From Sympetrum striolatum (Eukaryota; Arthropoda; Insecta; Odonata; Libellulidae), in the NCBI GenBank assembly GCA_947579665.1, contig OX388343.1:105467657-105531656 (forward strand): 64,000 nt of DNA, written 5' to 3'. How positions within the stretch are numbered: position 1 is the stretch's first letter; every line of letters begins with the position of its first letter. Positions 47,775 to 58,552 of this stretch are shown here, in pieces. The translations under genes and the position numbers were made by a program. The notes under the pieces are model-generated. The model saw nothing but the letters and a program-made list of their open reading frames with translations. It was not told the origin of the DNA and ran no database searches.

Positions 47775-48049
47775 TCATAATTCTTCTAAAAATAATCCAC
47801 TTTAAGCCACACTTCCTTTTGGAATAAAAAACGAAGCGCTTTGTGACCGATACTAACCTAATTCTACTGAAAGCGGACATAGGACAGTGCGTGGTCCTTT
47901 TTTTCTACGAACCAACCCCTAACCAAGCACTGCTTATTCTGGCGCTCTCTCTCTTACTCTCACTTAAATGATACTAGAAAAATAAAAATGGGAACATTGT
48001 TTTTTAGATCTTTGATCCTTGGCAAGGATATCGTAAAAACTGCGCGGAA

Positions 48050-48081
48050 ATGAAGAGGAAGGCAGATATACGAGAAGAACG
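48050..48081 (+). CDS. Possible short first coding exon
   Basis: ATG in GCGGAAATGAAGAGGAAG context encodes MKRKADIREE and is followed at once by a strong donor, CGGTGAGTTCC. It lies within 150 bp of several ATCGATA motifs. No downstream exon was identified, so this is tentative. An alternative is a second ATG at 48,110 (MNTEEEEKRKSFSA), which stops after about 20 codons. Confidence 0.2.
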
Positions 48082-48099
48082 GTGAGTTCCTGAAAATCA

Positions 48100-48224
48100 A
48101 TCGATAAAATGAACACTGAAGAAGAAGAAAAAAGGAAAAGTTTTTCAGCCGCCCGCATTCAAAATCGGTAGTCACAGGTATCGATAGTTCGAAGTCGACT
48201 TTAATTCATAGTCGATCGATACTG
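48100..48224. promoter_or_regulatory. Promoter-like patch with DRE motifs (TATCGATA)
   Basis: A perfect TATCGATA is at 48,179-48,186, ATCGATA at 48,100-48,106, and GTCGATCGATACTG at about 48,212-48,224. TATCGATA is the DNA-replication-related element bound by DREF and BEAF-32, common in insect housekeeping promoters. Three ATCGAT cores in 125 bp of otherwise AT-rich DNA, next to coding-like ORFs, suggest a promoter. No gene structure confirms it. Confidence 0.35.
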
Positions 48225-48239
48225 TCATGGCGTTTTAAG

Positions 48240-49690
48240 AGTGTAAACACCGTAAGGAACATGGAATTGCTAGATAGATTGCTCTCCAATTTGGTATTAT
48301 TCCGTTGCAGATATTAAGATTGAGAGGACTCTTACATCTTATACAGCCTTCCGAGTACGGTTCAACTTCATTGAAGTTCAACTATTTCCGTTCTTTATCG
48401 CAGCCCGTTTTTAAGTAAAACAAAAAGTTTCTCCGATATGTTTTAAATCTCTCTAAAGTGCTGCACCATATTGTTTGTGTATTAACCCCCCATAAGTCTT
48501 CGAATTGTACTAAAATACTGTGCCATTTTGAAAATACTTTGCTTTCCAACTAATTATGTGGTTGTTTCTTCCGTCTCGTAAAGGTTTGTTAAGAACTGTT
48601 GTAGGTAGCGGACTGTGATTGCTGTTCTTTGTTGCACTTACTTGGTAAGCAGAGCAAATGGTTATCCGAAATTTTGATTGATACTACTGTGTCACTAAAT
48701 TATTATCCTGTTTAAGCAAGTACCATGTCTATCAAAGTTATCAGTTTGAATAGCAACTGCGAAGCAATCTATGAATTTTTGTTGAATACGTTGTAATCTT
48801 ATATTCATTGTGAGTCACTATTTATATAAATTGTACAATTTGCATACCCTGCTTAAATAATGAATCTGATACTACCTATGAGCCGCCTTATTCTTCTAAG
48901 TATACCTTGCCAATGCGAAGTATTTGAGTACTTTAACAGCTTACGTGAAATTAAAAACAATTGTACCAGGATTCGTGTTCAAGGAGTTCGCTTGGAAGAA
49001 TGTGATTCCAGAATAAAAAGACGGTTATGAAAATACGTTCGATGTGAATTGGTTGATCTTTCATTCTTCACAGTTCACTTGGCTCCTACCAGTTTGCTAA
49101 AAATATGTGGCCGTTAATAAAAAAGTAATAAATTTATTATTCCATAAAGTTTAATCAGAGATTGAATCCCGAAAAAGCTTATGAAAAAATGTTCTATTTC
49201 AGTGAAAGTTATGGATGTTGCATAAACTATTGCACCTCATTCCCTATCTTTTGTACACTTATATAGCATTACAAAAGTGGTATGTTTCAGTAAGTTCCTT
49301 TGTATATCAGTCGCTAATTACTAAGGAGAATCCAGATTTGCCGTAACTTCCTTATTGCTTAATTTATTTTGGTTTCTTGTTTTATTCTATGATTATTGTA
49401 TTGCAAGCACCTCATATGAGTATTTGTATACTGGTTAACTTTTTAATGTATATTGCCAACTCTTTATATTTCACTCTATGTTCAAATAATAAAGCTACAG
49501 ATGATGTATTTTGATTCACGAGATGAGAGGTTTTTTTTCTATTACCTTCTTCAAGACACTGTAAATTAAATAGGAAATTAGTTATCATTGTTTTAAACAA
49601 TTAAATTGGCTTAGCCTAATTTAATGCTGAAAACTTAAGTGGCTCATTTTGGCCACATTTGTGTTAAACTCCTCTAGTTTTCAATTCATT
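48240..49690. other. No gene seen
   Basis: AT-rich sequence with no long ORF or recognised repeat. If the 48.1-kb patch is a promoter this would be intron or intergenic DNA. Confidence 0.5.
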
Positions 49691-49696
49691 TAGTTT

Positions 49697-50110
49697 TTAA
49701 TAAAATTGACGTACATCATAGTAATAAGCGGGCATGAATAATTGATTAATGAAATAGGGGGCATGCCCCAATAAGGTAGGCATTTTTCTAGGCAGACTTG
49801 GACCTCCCACATTGGCAAATCTTGGATGCGCCACTGATTCCTTGGGATTCATTCTCTGTGTTAGACAATTACTGAATAATTGTTCTAATACATTAGCAAT
49901 CTCTGTTCTTCCAGCTTTTAGGTACTCCGCCAACACCCCATCTACTCCTCCTGCTTTACCATTCTTCATCTTCTTAATCTCTACCTCTTCTGGTATGGGT
50001 TGCCAAAGTATTCTGCTACAGTCCTCAATGTTGCTGGTCTGTCATATGTTGTTGTACCATCTCCCTTCTGTAAGGCTAAAATCTGTTTCTTGTCTATTGC
50101 TAGGCGTCAT
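49697..50110 (-). pseudogene. Non-LTR reverse transcriptase fragment (RTE/CR1-like)
   Basis: The minus-strand frame has KNGKAGGVDGVLAEYLKAG, a standard start of the non-LTR reverse transcriptase domain. It is preceded by degenerate sequence on its 5' side. After NCLTQ the frame runs into a GTGGCGCATCCAAGATTTGC / GGGGGCATGCCCC segment typical of other repeat ends, so the fragment is truncated by another insertion or rearrangement. It is not functional. Confidence 0.65.
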
Positions 50111-50179
50111 CTATTTATGCTCTTATTATTTTCTATGGCCTCTTGTACAACCTTGCTTTATATATAGTAACTACTAAAT

Positions 50180-51520
50180 GGGTGCTTGCATAATGAAAAT
50201 TATTAAGGGGTACTACCCTGAGTTATGGGTCTGTATGTTTTATTTATGTTTCTTTTTAACTACTCCTTTTGTCATCTGTATACATAATTTTCAAATGTTA
50301 AATTGAGATTCGTCAAATCAATATTCTGTGTGCTCTGTAACTTCCATGATGAAACCGGGAAAGAACTTCAAGCAATTTTTATTTCAACACACTACAAGCT
50401 TGAGGAGATTGTATGAGAGGGTTTTTAATGTGATCCAATCCAAGTATAAGAATAAAAGGTGAAAAATTAATGCACTCTTGGGTACTTGAAGCTCAACCTG
50501 GCTCGGGGAAAGATATACAGCTATTGGATTATATGTTGATGAATCCAAATTTAGAGGAATGAAACTTGAAAATCAGAAAATATTATTAAACTAGAGTGGT
50601 CGTTATGCTAATGATTTGTATTGTTTGCAGTTACGTTATTTCTAAAGATTGCCGTTAAAACAATTAACTTATTACATTTTATTCTGCCCCTTATATTTTA
50701 GGATTATGTAAATTTCAATTTAAGTTGAAGTAATAATCTCACAGATTTTCTGATATACTCTTTTTGCTCTTCTGAAATCAGATGTTAATTTTTTTCATAG
50801 AATAAGGCAGTGGAAACTTGTAAATGACAGACAGACAGCTGAGTAGTCCGTAATTTGTAGGATATGATGGATTTGCCTTCTTATATATTAAATAAGTCCT
50901 TCCTTCAGTAAAACGCTGTAGTAGTTGATCAAGACACATAGAATATGTCGGTTAACCTTAGCCTGTGGTTTGTGAGCTGCTGTGAAATATTTTAGCAGTA
51001 ATTTTGTAAATGGTCAGGGTGCTGAAGCCTTTCAATTACTAGATTTTTTATTCTTTTGAAGATGTCACTAATTAAAATCCATTGATGGTATTGGAATCAG
51101 ATTTTGTTGTTTATTTTGGATATCTTACATCCACTATTCACCTTGATTATAATATTTTGGTACTGGCCTAAGATCCCTCCAGTTCTCAGCAAATTCTTCT
51201 ACATTATGTTCTTTGAATTCCTTAGAATCTGCATTATTAATTTCTGGTTTTGAAAAAATAACTTTTTCATTCTAATCATAAAATCTTTATTTGGTTTTTT
51301 ACCTTTTTCAAGCTCATTATATACTTATAATCTTGCCCCATTATCCTTTGCTGTTTCACAAAAAAGGCTTTCAAATCTTGTAGTATTTTCCTGGCATTGT
51401 AACCATTATAATCTATGTTTACTTGACTACAGTTACTGAAAACTTTCTTCTTAGAAATGTTGTCTTTTAGGAATGTATTCCGAAGCCTGCAATGCCCCAA
51501 GAGCCCCCTGTTAATCTCTT
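50180..51520. other. No gene recognised
   Basis: AT-rich. A 74-codon minus-strand ORF (51,276-51,500, with CSQVNIDYNGYNARKILQDL) looks faintly coding-like but matches nothing I know. Confidence 0.4.
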
Positions 51521-51529
51521 TTCAAAAAA

Positions 51530-51860
51530 ATAGTAATTTCAACTATCCCCTCTATTTTTATCTTCAAAACTCTTCTTTTCGCTAGGCAAAACATCTCCCT
51601 CATTGAAAAAAATAGAGTCTAACACGAACATTTCACCAGGAGGATTAATGATCTCCATACACCTCAACAAAACCTGAAAACTTTTTCTCTTAGTCCCAAA
51701 GTTTGTGGCATTAAGTTCTACAATGCATTACCAGCAGCAATAAAAATATTACATCCTTAAATACCTTTGAAAACGCTGTACATAAATTACTCTTGGAAAA
51801 ATGTCCCTACAATAAAGGTGAATTCTTTAACAACAATTCTTTCATCTGAGTTAATCTACA
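51530..51860 (+). pseudogene. Non-LTR retrotransposon ORF2 C-terminal fragment (CR1-like)
   Basis: Plus-strand translation, with frameshifts, gives CGIKFYNALPAAIKIL, then TFENAVHKLLLEKC and NKGEFFN. This is the G-x-K-F/L-x-N-x-L-P, then K-x-L-L-x-x-x-Y ending typical of CR1-like ORF2 proteins. Only the tail is present; it ends just before block A copy 2. Confidence 0.6.
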
Positions 51861-51989
51861 CCTTGTGGACTACTTGGCAATGTATACCTTATCTTCCCTT
51901 TTTATTTTTTTCATTAACTTGTATATTTCTACTTATTTTGTATATTAATTTTTTTAATTATAATCAAAGTCGGGCTGCACGTAAAGTTC

Positions 51990-52197
51990 CATTTGTTGTG
52001 AGAGAAAAAATCTAAATACGCAGCTTCCTATTGCTACATCAATCACAAAAGCATGTACTAGTCGGAAATCCGCTTTTGGAACGGTTATAACTGCCTCTGA
52101 TATATCACCCAAAATATAGAAATCTTCTCGCATCAACTTAATTTAAACAGTGAAACCAAAAGACTTCTGCAGCGTTTAAGAATTTGAAATGGAATCA
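51990..52197. repeat. Segmental duplication block A, copy 2, left part
   Basis: Matches 40,670-40,885. It contains the second copy of the AVITVPKADFRLVHAFVID frame (51,954-52,136, minus strand). After TGAAATGGAATCA the copies diverge, and 1.7 kb absent from copy 1 begins. Confidence 0.9.
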
Positions 52198-52381
52198 CTC
52201 AAAAGATTTGACTATCTTAAGTATATATCAAAATACTTTTGACTCGTGAAGGGATGAGACGCCCGGGCTCAGTCCCCTTGCATAGAGCAACCTGACAACT
52301 GCTGAAACATTTCCTTTGCGTGATTAGACTTTCTCAACCATAAATCTTTCTGGACATTATATCCTACGGTAATCAGATAAG

Positions 52382-52654
52382 ATGGGACGGAGTATTTCGT
52401 CAACAAGAGATGTAGAAATGCCTTGTCATTTAGTCATGTTTTTGGATTCCAATTTTAGTTTCTCTCGTGTTACCGAGCGGTTCACATCGAAAACGGATCT
52501 TAATTTTTCAGCAGTCTTATCGAATTGGCATAGTGAGAATCCGTGTTTCGAACTCTATCACAAAGAAATTGTACATCCAGTTTTACTTGCTGAACATACG
52601 AGGATTTTAGTCGGTGTAGGAAGTGCTGCTGAGATACTTCCAGTGTCGTGCTAA
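52382..52654 (+). CDS. Coding-like ORF, unknown (90 codons)
   Basis: ATG in GATAAGATGGGACGG context, stop TAA at 52,652-52,654. The peptide includes CHLVMFLDSNFSFSRVTERF and KEIVHPVLLAEHTRILVGVG. Amino-acid use looks protein-like and the GC content is above local background. I do not recognise it. It lies in the 1.7-kb part of block A found only in copy 2. It may be one exon of a gene continued at 52,937, but no donor gives an obviously correct joint frame. Confidence 0.35.
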   Translation: MGRSISSTRDVEMPCHLVMFLDSNFSFSRVTERFTSKTDLNFSAVLSNWHSENPCFELYHKEIVHPVLLAEHTRILVGVGSAAEILPVSC

Positions 52655-52936
52655 AGAAAGAGGAGCTTTACGAAGGATTTGTGAGCATAGTGTTTATTTC
52701 TAAAATGTCAGTCATTTTCTGTCTTCCTTTAAGTCGTCACAGAACAGTTCACCTTATTTACTCAAACGACGAGGCCGAAAAAGTGGTTTAATTCATTGGA
52801 GTAAACTTCCGCTCCAATGTGAATTTCATGACATTCTTATCGTATTATGCGTGTATTTCGTCCGTGACTTTCCCTCCTCATGCTTAAATATTATGCAAAT
52901 GGTGATTCTATATGTTAAGTGATTTTTATTGTTCAG

Positions 52937-53119
52937 GGAACAGCGATTGTTTTAGCTGCAATGTTATTTACAGTTTGTGATTTCCGTTTGGAAAATTCGA
53001 GACGAGGTGAAAAAGTACATGTGATAAGGGGTGCTGCTTTTGTGAGCGAAAACGGAGTATATAGTGAGGTTGAGCCTTTACTTTGCAAATTTGTTTTTAC
53101 TTATTCATTGCTCATCTGA
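52937..53119 (+). CDS. Coding-like exon, unknown (60 codons)
   Basis: A clear acceptor (GATTTTTATTGTTCAG, ending 52,936) is followed by a frame in phase 0: GTAIVLAAMLFTVCDFRLEN, GEKVHVIRGAAFV, EPLLCKFVFTYS, then TGA at 53,119. The AIVLAAMLFTV stretch is hydrophobic. An AATAAA lies shortly after at about 53,140, which suits a terminal exon. No family recognised. Confidence 0.35.
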   Translation, partial: GTAIVLAAMLFTVCDFRLENSRRGEKVHVIRGAAFVSENGVYSEVEPLLCKFVFTYSLLI

Positions 53120-53916
53120 TATGTTGTAGTATTTGCTCAAAATAAATTTATTTAACGAGTACTGTGATTTATTATTTAAAGGCGTTATTTAAGGAAATCT
53201 AATGAGGTTAGAAAATTGAAAATACCTATCAACCGCTTCTTCGCAAGGTAATAAATTCCAAGACGTATTTTTTTAACCAGTTGCTTTTTAATCGTTTACT
53301 GTAGATGTATGAAGTTGATTAGCCATATTTCTCACCTATCCTTAATTTTTGATGAAAATTATTATACCTTCAGTTCATCTTAACAGAGACTTAGCTGAAA
53401 CTATTGCCACATTTACTGATAACTACCGGACTGTAAATTTATCTGAGTAACTAAATTGGCAGGATATGTTTTCTAAAGCGAAAGTATGAGAAATTACACA
53501 CTCCGCTTAGATACTTTTTATGGAATTACAACGTTATGAAAAATGAGAACCTTGAATAATATAATGCTTAAGCTGATACTATACGTAAATAACATCTAAT
53601 CACATGACGGCTCATGCTAAAGAATGTCTTTAAAACATGGAAAGTCTTTTCTGGTGGAAACACGAACTTAAAGTATCTTAGCTATTGTGTAACATCAAAA
53701 ATAAACGACATCAAGCTACCATATTTTAATTTCAGCATAATAGTTAGTAAAATAAATGTGGCTATAATTAAGTCCAAATTCTCTTAATTTTATATCCACA
53801 TGTTTTAATTATAACAATTGATTCTGGAAAGAAATATTATTTAAAATAAGAATTTTGGATTTCAGTATTTTTTTGTTTAAAATGAAATTGGATTATAATG
53901 ATATTGGATTATAATT
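53120..53916. other. No gene seen
   Basis: AT-rich. The last 90 bp are an extra copy of the 172-bp tandem unit of block A. Confidence 0.55.
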
Positions 53917-54722
53917 GAAAAGAATTTATTTTCGTATTTTGAGCAGTGCTGAAGTCATTTTTCGGCTATTTTCTTGGTATTAAATTAGGACATTTTGATT
54001 TAAACCATTGCCCTTGGAAAGCAATTTTATTTAAATTAAGATTCTTAAATACCACTATTTGTTTATTAAAATGAAATTGAATTATAATGAAAATAAGTTT
54101 TATTTTGATACCTATGAGCACTGCCTGAGTAATTTTTCGGCTATTTTCTTGATATCATATTAGAGCATTTAAATTTGAGCCATTACCTTTGGATACGGTA
54201 ATTTTTTAATATACGATTTTTGAAAACACAAAGTGGTTAATTAAATTGATTGTGGATGATAGTTTAGATTTTATTGTGAACATTTTTATCTCCCGCGGAC
54301 ATTCAACCGGATGTGTGTATGTTTGCTAAAGACTCGAGAACCGAGAGTAGTAAAACTTTGAAATTCTGCACGCTATTAAAGGTCGACCCCGCGCTGAGAA
54401 CAGGCTACTTTTTATTTACTTAATTGTCTACGGTTCGAACCCTGAGGGATCAAAATGTTTTCATAATAAATTCACCTAAAATTCAATTCCTTTCCTTGCA
54501 GGCCTCGATTCTTCTTCTTCCTTCTAGGATTAGGCTTTAAGCCTGTTCCGGCTTCACTTTGCCATCTTAAACATGGTATTCCTACTCCCCTTTTACCTAA
54601 TGGCTTACATTCCAAAACTTGCTTTGGAAATCTCTCTCTAGGCATTCGCAATATATGCTCTTTCTATCTGTTTTTGCATTCTATTAATCGCTCTGGCATC
54701 GCCTGAGCTCCTAGTTCATCCA
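53917..54722. repeat. Segmental duplication block A, copy 2, right part
   Basis: Matches 40,907-41,709, ending GAGCTCCTAGTTCATCCA. It includes the CATTCAACCGGATGTGTGTA and ACGGTTCGAACCCTGA landmarks and a retroelement tail at its end. Confidence 0.9.
54520..54722 (-). pseudogene. Non-LTR retrotransposon ORF2 C-terminal fragment (RTE-like), copy 2
   Basis: Duplicate of the fragment at 41,505-41,709; the minus strand reads EHILRMPRERFPKQVLECK and LDELGAQAMPE with a stop between. Same degraded state. Confidence 0.6.
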
Positions 54723-54836
54723 AAATTTTTTTTTTACTATGAAATCCCGTTGTTAAACTCAAATTATTTTGATTATATTCATTCCCCCCTGCCACACGCC
54801 GAAAGGCGGCTTGCAGGGTTCTTACATAGACATAGA
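54723..54836 (+). mobile_element. 5'-truncated CR1 3' end
   Basis: The stretch CCCCCTGCCACACGCCGAAAGG is the same 3' sequence as in the CR1 at 19.68 kb, here in plus orientation. It ends in short ACATAG repeats. Only about 110 bp remain. It begins exactly where similarity to block A copy 1 ends, so it may mark the rearrangement or insertion point. Confidence 0.8.
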
Positions 54837-55409
54837 CATTGAGGAATCGTTTCAAACTTTTTACAGTATAAAAACAAGAACTTGCAATTAATGTTTATGT
54901 AATTAAGGGCATTTGAAATTTAAAACTATAATTGATCTTGTGGAATTATTAAAACCCTTAAGATCTGCAAGCTCTTTTTTATGGTATAAGAATATAAACG
55001 ATTATCAATATATTGATGTAGACATAAACACTTACATCACCAATATGACTAAGGAGAATTTATTGCAAGTTGGCATCTCATCATAATTACAATCACATGA
55101 CATTAATTACAGGGAAATTTTTAAATTACAGATTTTAAAATTTAATTACCATATTTATTGGCGCAGTATACACTTTTTTAAAGTAGGTCTGAAATTCATG
55201 CTGTATTATATGCTATTACAACTCTATATTAGTTTTTTATTTAAATAATATTTCATGTTATGAATTATATTCACTTTTAACTCGGTTTAAAACATCCTTT
55301 TTAGGTATTTTATGGCATTTATTTAAAAAAATATCTCATCTCCTGAAAACAACTTTCTGCGATACTATTCAAAATAAGCTGAATGCAAATTCATATTTGT
55401 GCTGGTCTT
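54837..55409. other. No gene seen
   Basis: AT-rich sequence without recognisable features. Confidence 0.55.
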
Positions 55410-56468
55410 CACATAAAAAAATCTGATGTGGCCAGCACATGACTTTCTCCATATATATAAGATGTAAATATTTATCTACCGCAATAATTTCGAACTCTAT
55501 ATTCCATCTAAACTTGGAATTTGAGTTATTAATATAATATATTATCTTTGATAACAAATACATGATAAATAATTTTTTCGGGACATAATCGATGAAAAAC
55601 GATAAAATTGGCCTTTCGCCCATAGAGCCCAGAGCGCCCACAAAGTACATAATCAGCAAGTTCCGGTTTATCAGTATTTCATGAATAACTCCTACACAAT
55701 CAGTGATACAAAAATATGTATCAACCAAAAGTTATAGTACATTACATTTTCTAAAACTTTTACAAATAATACTATATACCTAAATACCATATTTATGGAG
55801 ATATTTTGAAAACCGGAAATGAACTTTGAAGAATTAAGCTCAACTTCCGGTCAGCCGATTTACTCCAAAAACTAATCAACTCTAACGACTGTAATAAAAG
55901 TACTATGTATGAAATTTGGTGTTGATCCGACAAATAGTTTTCATGTTAGAGCGCCCACAAAGTACATAATCATCTTCTTCCGGTTTATCAGTATTTCACG
56001 AATAACTCCTAATGAACCGGTGATACAAAAATATGTTAAATACAAAAGTTATAGTTAATAATACTATCTAAAACTTTTATAAGTAATACAATAGACGTAT
56101 ATATCATATTTATGGAGATATTTTGAAAACCGGAAATGAGCTTTAATGAATAAAGCTCGACTTCCGGTTAACGGATTTACTCCAAAAACTAATCAACTCT
56201 GACAGCACACACAACAGTACTATATATGAATTTTGGTATTGATACGACTTTTAGTTTTCGAGTTAGATCGCCCATTATCACACACACACATACACACACA
56301 CACACTCACACACACACACACACACACACATACACACAGACATCATTCAGAAAATGGTCAAAACGTGTTCTAGGGACCCCAAAACGTGTATTTCCGTTGA
56401 AATCTCGAAGTCGAATTTTTTCATGAAAACAATACTTTCTCTATACTTCGTATATGGAGAAAGTAAAA
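55410..56468. mobile_element. Non-coding repeat element with internal 320-bp duplication
   Basis: The left part has ATGTGGCCAGCACATGACTT followed by TCTCCATATATA. The right end has ACTTTCTCTATACTTCG followed by TATATGGAGAAAGTAAAA, itself a near-palindrome. TACTTTCTCCATATA is therefore found inverted at both ends. Inside, a segment with AGCGCCCACAAAGTACATAA and AAAACCGGAAATGA is repeated (55,630 and 55,950, period about 320) with a third partial start near 56,265. A CA repeat follows. A fragment of the same family is at 34,571-34,610. No transposase is seen; probably a non-autonomous element. Confidence 0.65.
56279..56338. repeat. (CA)n microsatellite
   Basis: Sixty bases of CACACA with a few T interruptions, inside the repeat element ending at 56,468. 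Confidence 0.97.
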
Positions 56469-57559
56469 AACATTGCCTTTGTCCTGATCATGTATGTATA
56501 TTAAATGATTTTAATGATTAAATACATTATAATTACTCTCAGTTGTGGAAACAACAGGCATGGAGAAGCAAACATCTGACTTCCTATCAATTAGGTATTA
56601 ATACTTGGTAGACTTGTGCATGGCACAAATAACACAAATATGCTACCATCTGAAACTACTCTTTGTTAATTAAAGTATTTGAAAAAGAGATTTTTACCTA
56701 TTTTTATAGTAATCACCTTTAACTGAGAACATTTTTTGAGAGACTAGCTTCTGTAGTTGTTGGCAGGTGTTTTTTAGAGTGTGATGCAACCAAACCACTC
56801 CAAGTCATTTATTAAAATCTTAGTTTTTCAATATGAATTTTCTTCTGGAAATCATGGTCTGAGTTTTCCTTCAATAAATATGTTAAATGAGATACATATT
56901 CACCATAATGTATAAAAGAAGCATAATATATTAATAATAAAAGTACATAGAACATGATACTGAGGACAGTAAACATATTAAAACTATTATCATTGAAGCA
57001 AACCAACACAGCATATTACATATCTCAACAGCCTCAAAAAATTCTCTTATAGAGTAATAAATTTGATATTTTTTAAGAATACTGCCTGGTTTTTATCTCA
57101 AAAGAATTATTTTTTTCTTAGATACATTTCTTCCCATATTTTGGGAAATCCTTTTTAATGTCAATCTGTTCCTGGGATACTGAAACATATTTTTACCTCT
57201 TATCTCATAATAGTGATCATATTGTGCAAGTTTCATGGTTTTTATGATTTTACCGACAGTACTCACAATTTCATATATATAATTAAATTGATATGTTAGA
57301 ATGACACTTGTTTTGAAAGATTGTTTTCAAGATTCTGTATAATAATAATATTTCATTATATCCCAGGACATGTACAAGTTATGTATAGACATAGTCATAT
57401 TTTACAATATAATACGTATTATGTTCATTTATATATTGATTGGTCCACCTTTGTATGAAGTATTTACAACAGCAAATTTATATACATATATTAATTAACT
57501 AATATAGAAAATGGATTGATCACGTAATCTTTAACATCTTTGATTTATTCCATCAACAT
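56469..57559. other. No gene seen
   Basis: AT-rich sequence with short ORFs only. Confidence 0.5.
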
Positions 57560-58110
57560 TATCCTCTGTTATTTAGTCTGGAAATTTAATTTGAAACCTC
57601 GGCTTTTGTCACATTTCCATGGCATGAATTGAAAATAAGTATAGCATCTTTCATTGAAGGAATGAAATGTACTTCTTTGGCAATGTTTACGAAGTAGCTG
57701 CTGAAATACTCCACTAATATTTTTGAATCATCTATGTTACTTCCATTTAATAAGATCTCTTTTACTTGTTTAACCTATTTTCCATATGGTTTTCTGATCT
57801 TTTACCACCATCAAATTATCATCATGATATATAGCTTTAATTATTAGAATATTGAATGTATTTATCTTTAGCCACCTGTTTTTATTTTTTAATTGCTTTA
57901 CTTGGTGTTTTCCTGTATTTCTTATAATGGTTAATCAGAAGGACGTTTCCAGAGGTTTCATCCTTGGTAAAAGTCTCTTTGTTTCTCTGAATGTAATTAT
58001 ACCAGCTGTAATCTAATATATATGAATATATTTGATTTAGTTTTATTTTTAGCCAAGGGAAATACACGATCAATTATGTCTGATAATTTCCTGATGAACA
58101 AGTTATAATT
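57560..58110 (-). pseudogene. Degraded non-LTR retrotransposon ORF2 linker region
   Basis: The minus strand reads, with stops, EILLNGSNIDDSKILVEYFS and SYFVNIAKEV, with a KYRKTPSKAIKK-like basic segment upstream (near 57,890). The F-x-x-Y/F-F-V-N-I-A pattern is that of the linker between endonuclease and reverse transcriptase in CR1/Rex-type elements. It may belong to the same family as the fragments at 44.1 and 51.5 kb. Confidence 0.5.
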
Positions 58111-58552
58111 TTTATCAAAACATTTAACATTGCCAAGAAGCTATTATTCATTTCAGGTCAACAAACTTCAACTCATTCTCTATGCTCAAGTTATGTTACA
58201 GAGTATGACTACTCCTTTTTGACATTCTGTTGATAGATGTAAAGCCTCAAGCCTTTTAAAAATGAATCCACATATTCATTATGAAACCTATAAAACATCA
58301 TATAATTGGATATCCAACGACTCACTTTCTTTTAATATCATTCATGATCCACCTCTAGAGGAGTTTTCTCTATAGCAATATTATCAGCAACTTAGTGATT
58401 CTTCATTCTAGGAAGAATCTTTATTTGATTTGTGGTGACCCATCGTTCATTAACTGAAGGGTTTATATTTCTAAATCATTTAATAAATTTTAAATTCTGT
58501 GATGCACAATTTAAAGGATGAAGTAGAAAGTTTTGAAAACATTTGAATTCTC

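Noticed and set aside
55369..55728. 119-codon minus-strand ORF
   Set aside because: It lies in a non-coding repeat element and is AT-rich with no motif; a related segment 320 bp away does not keep the frame.
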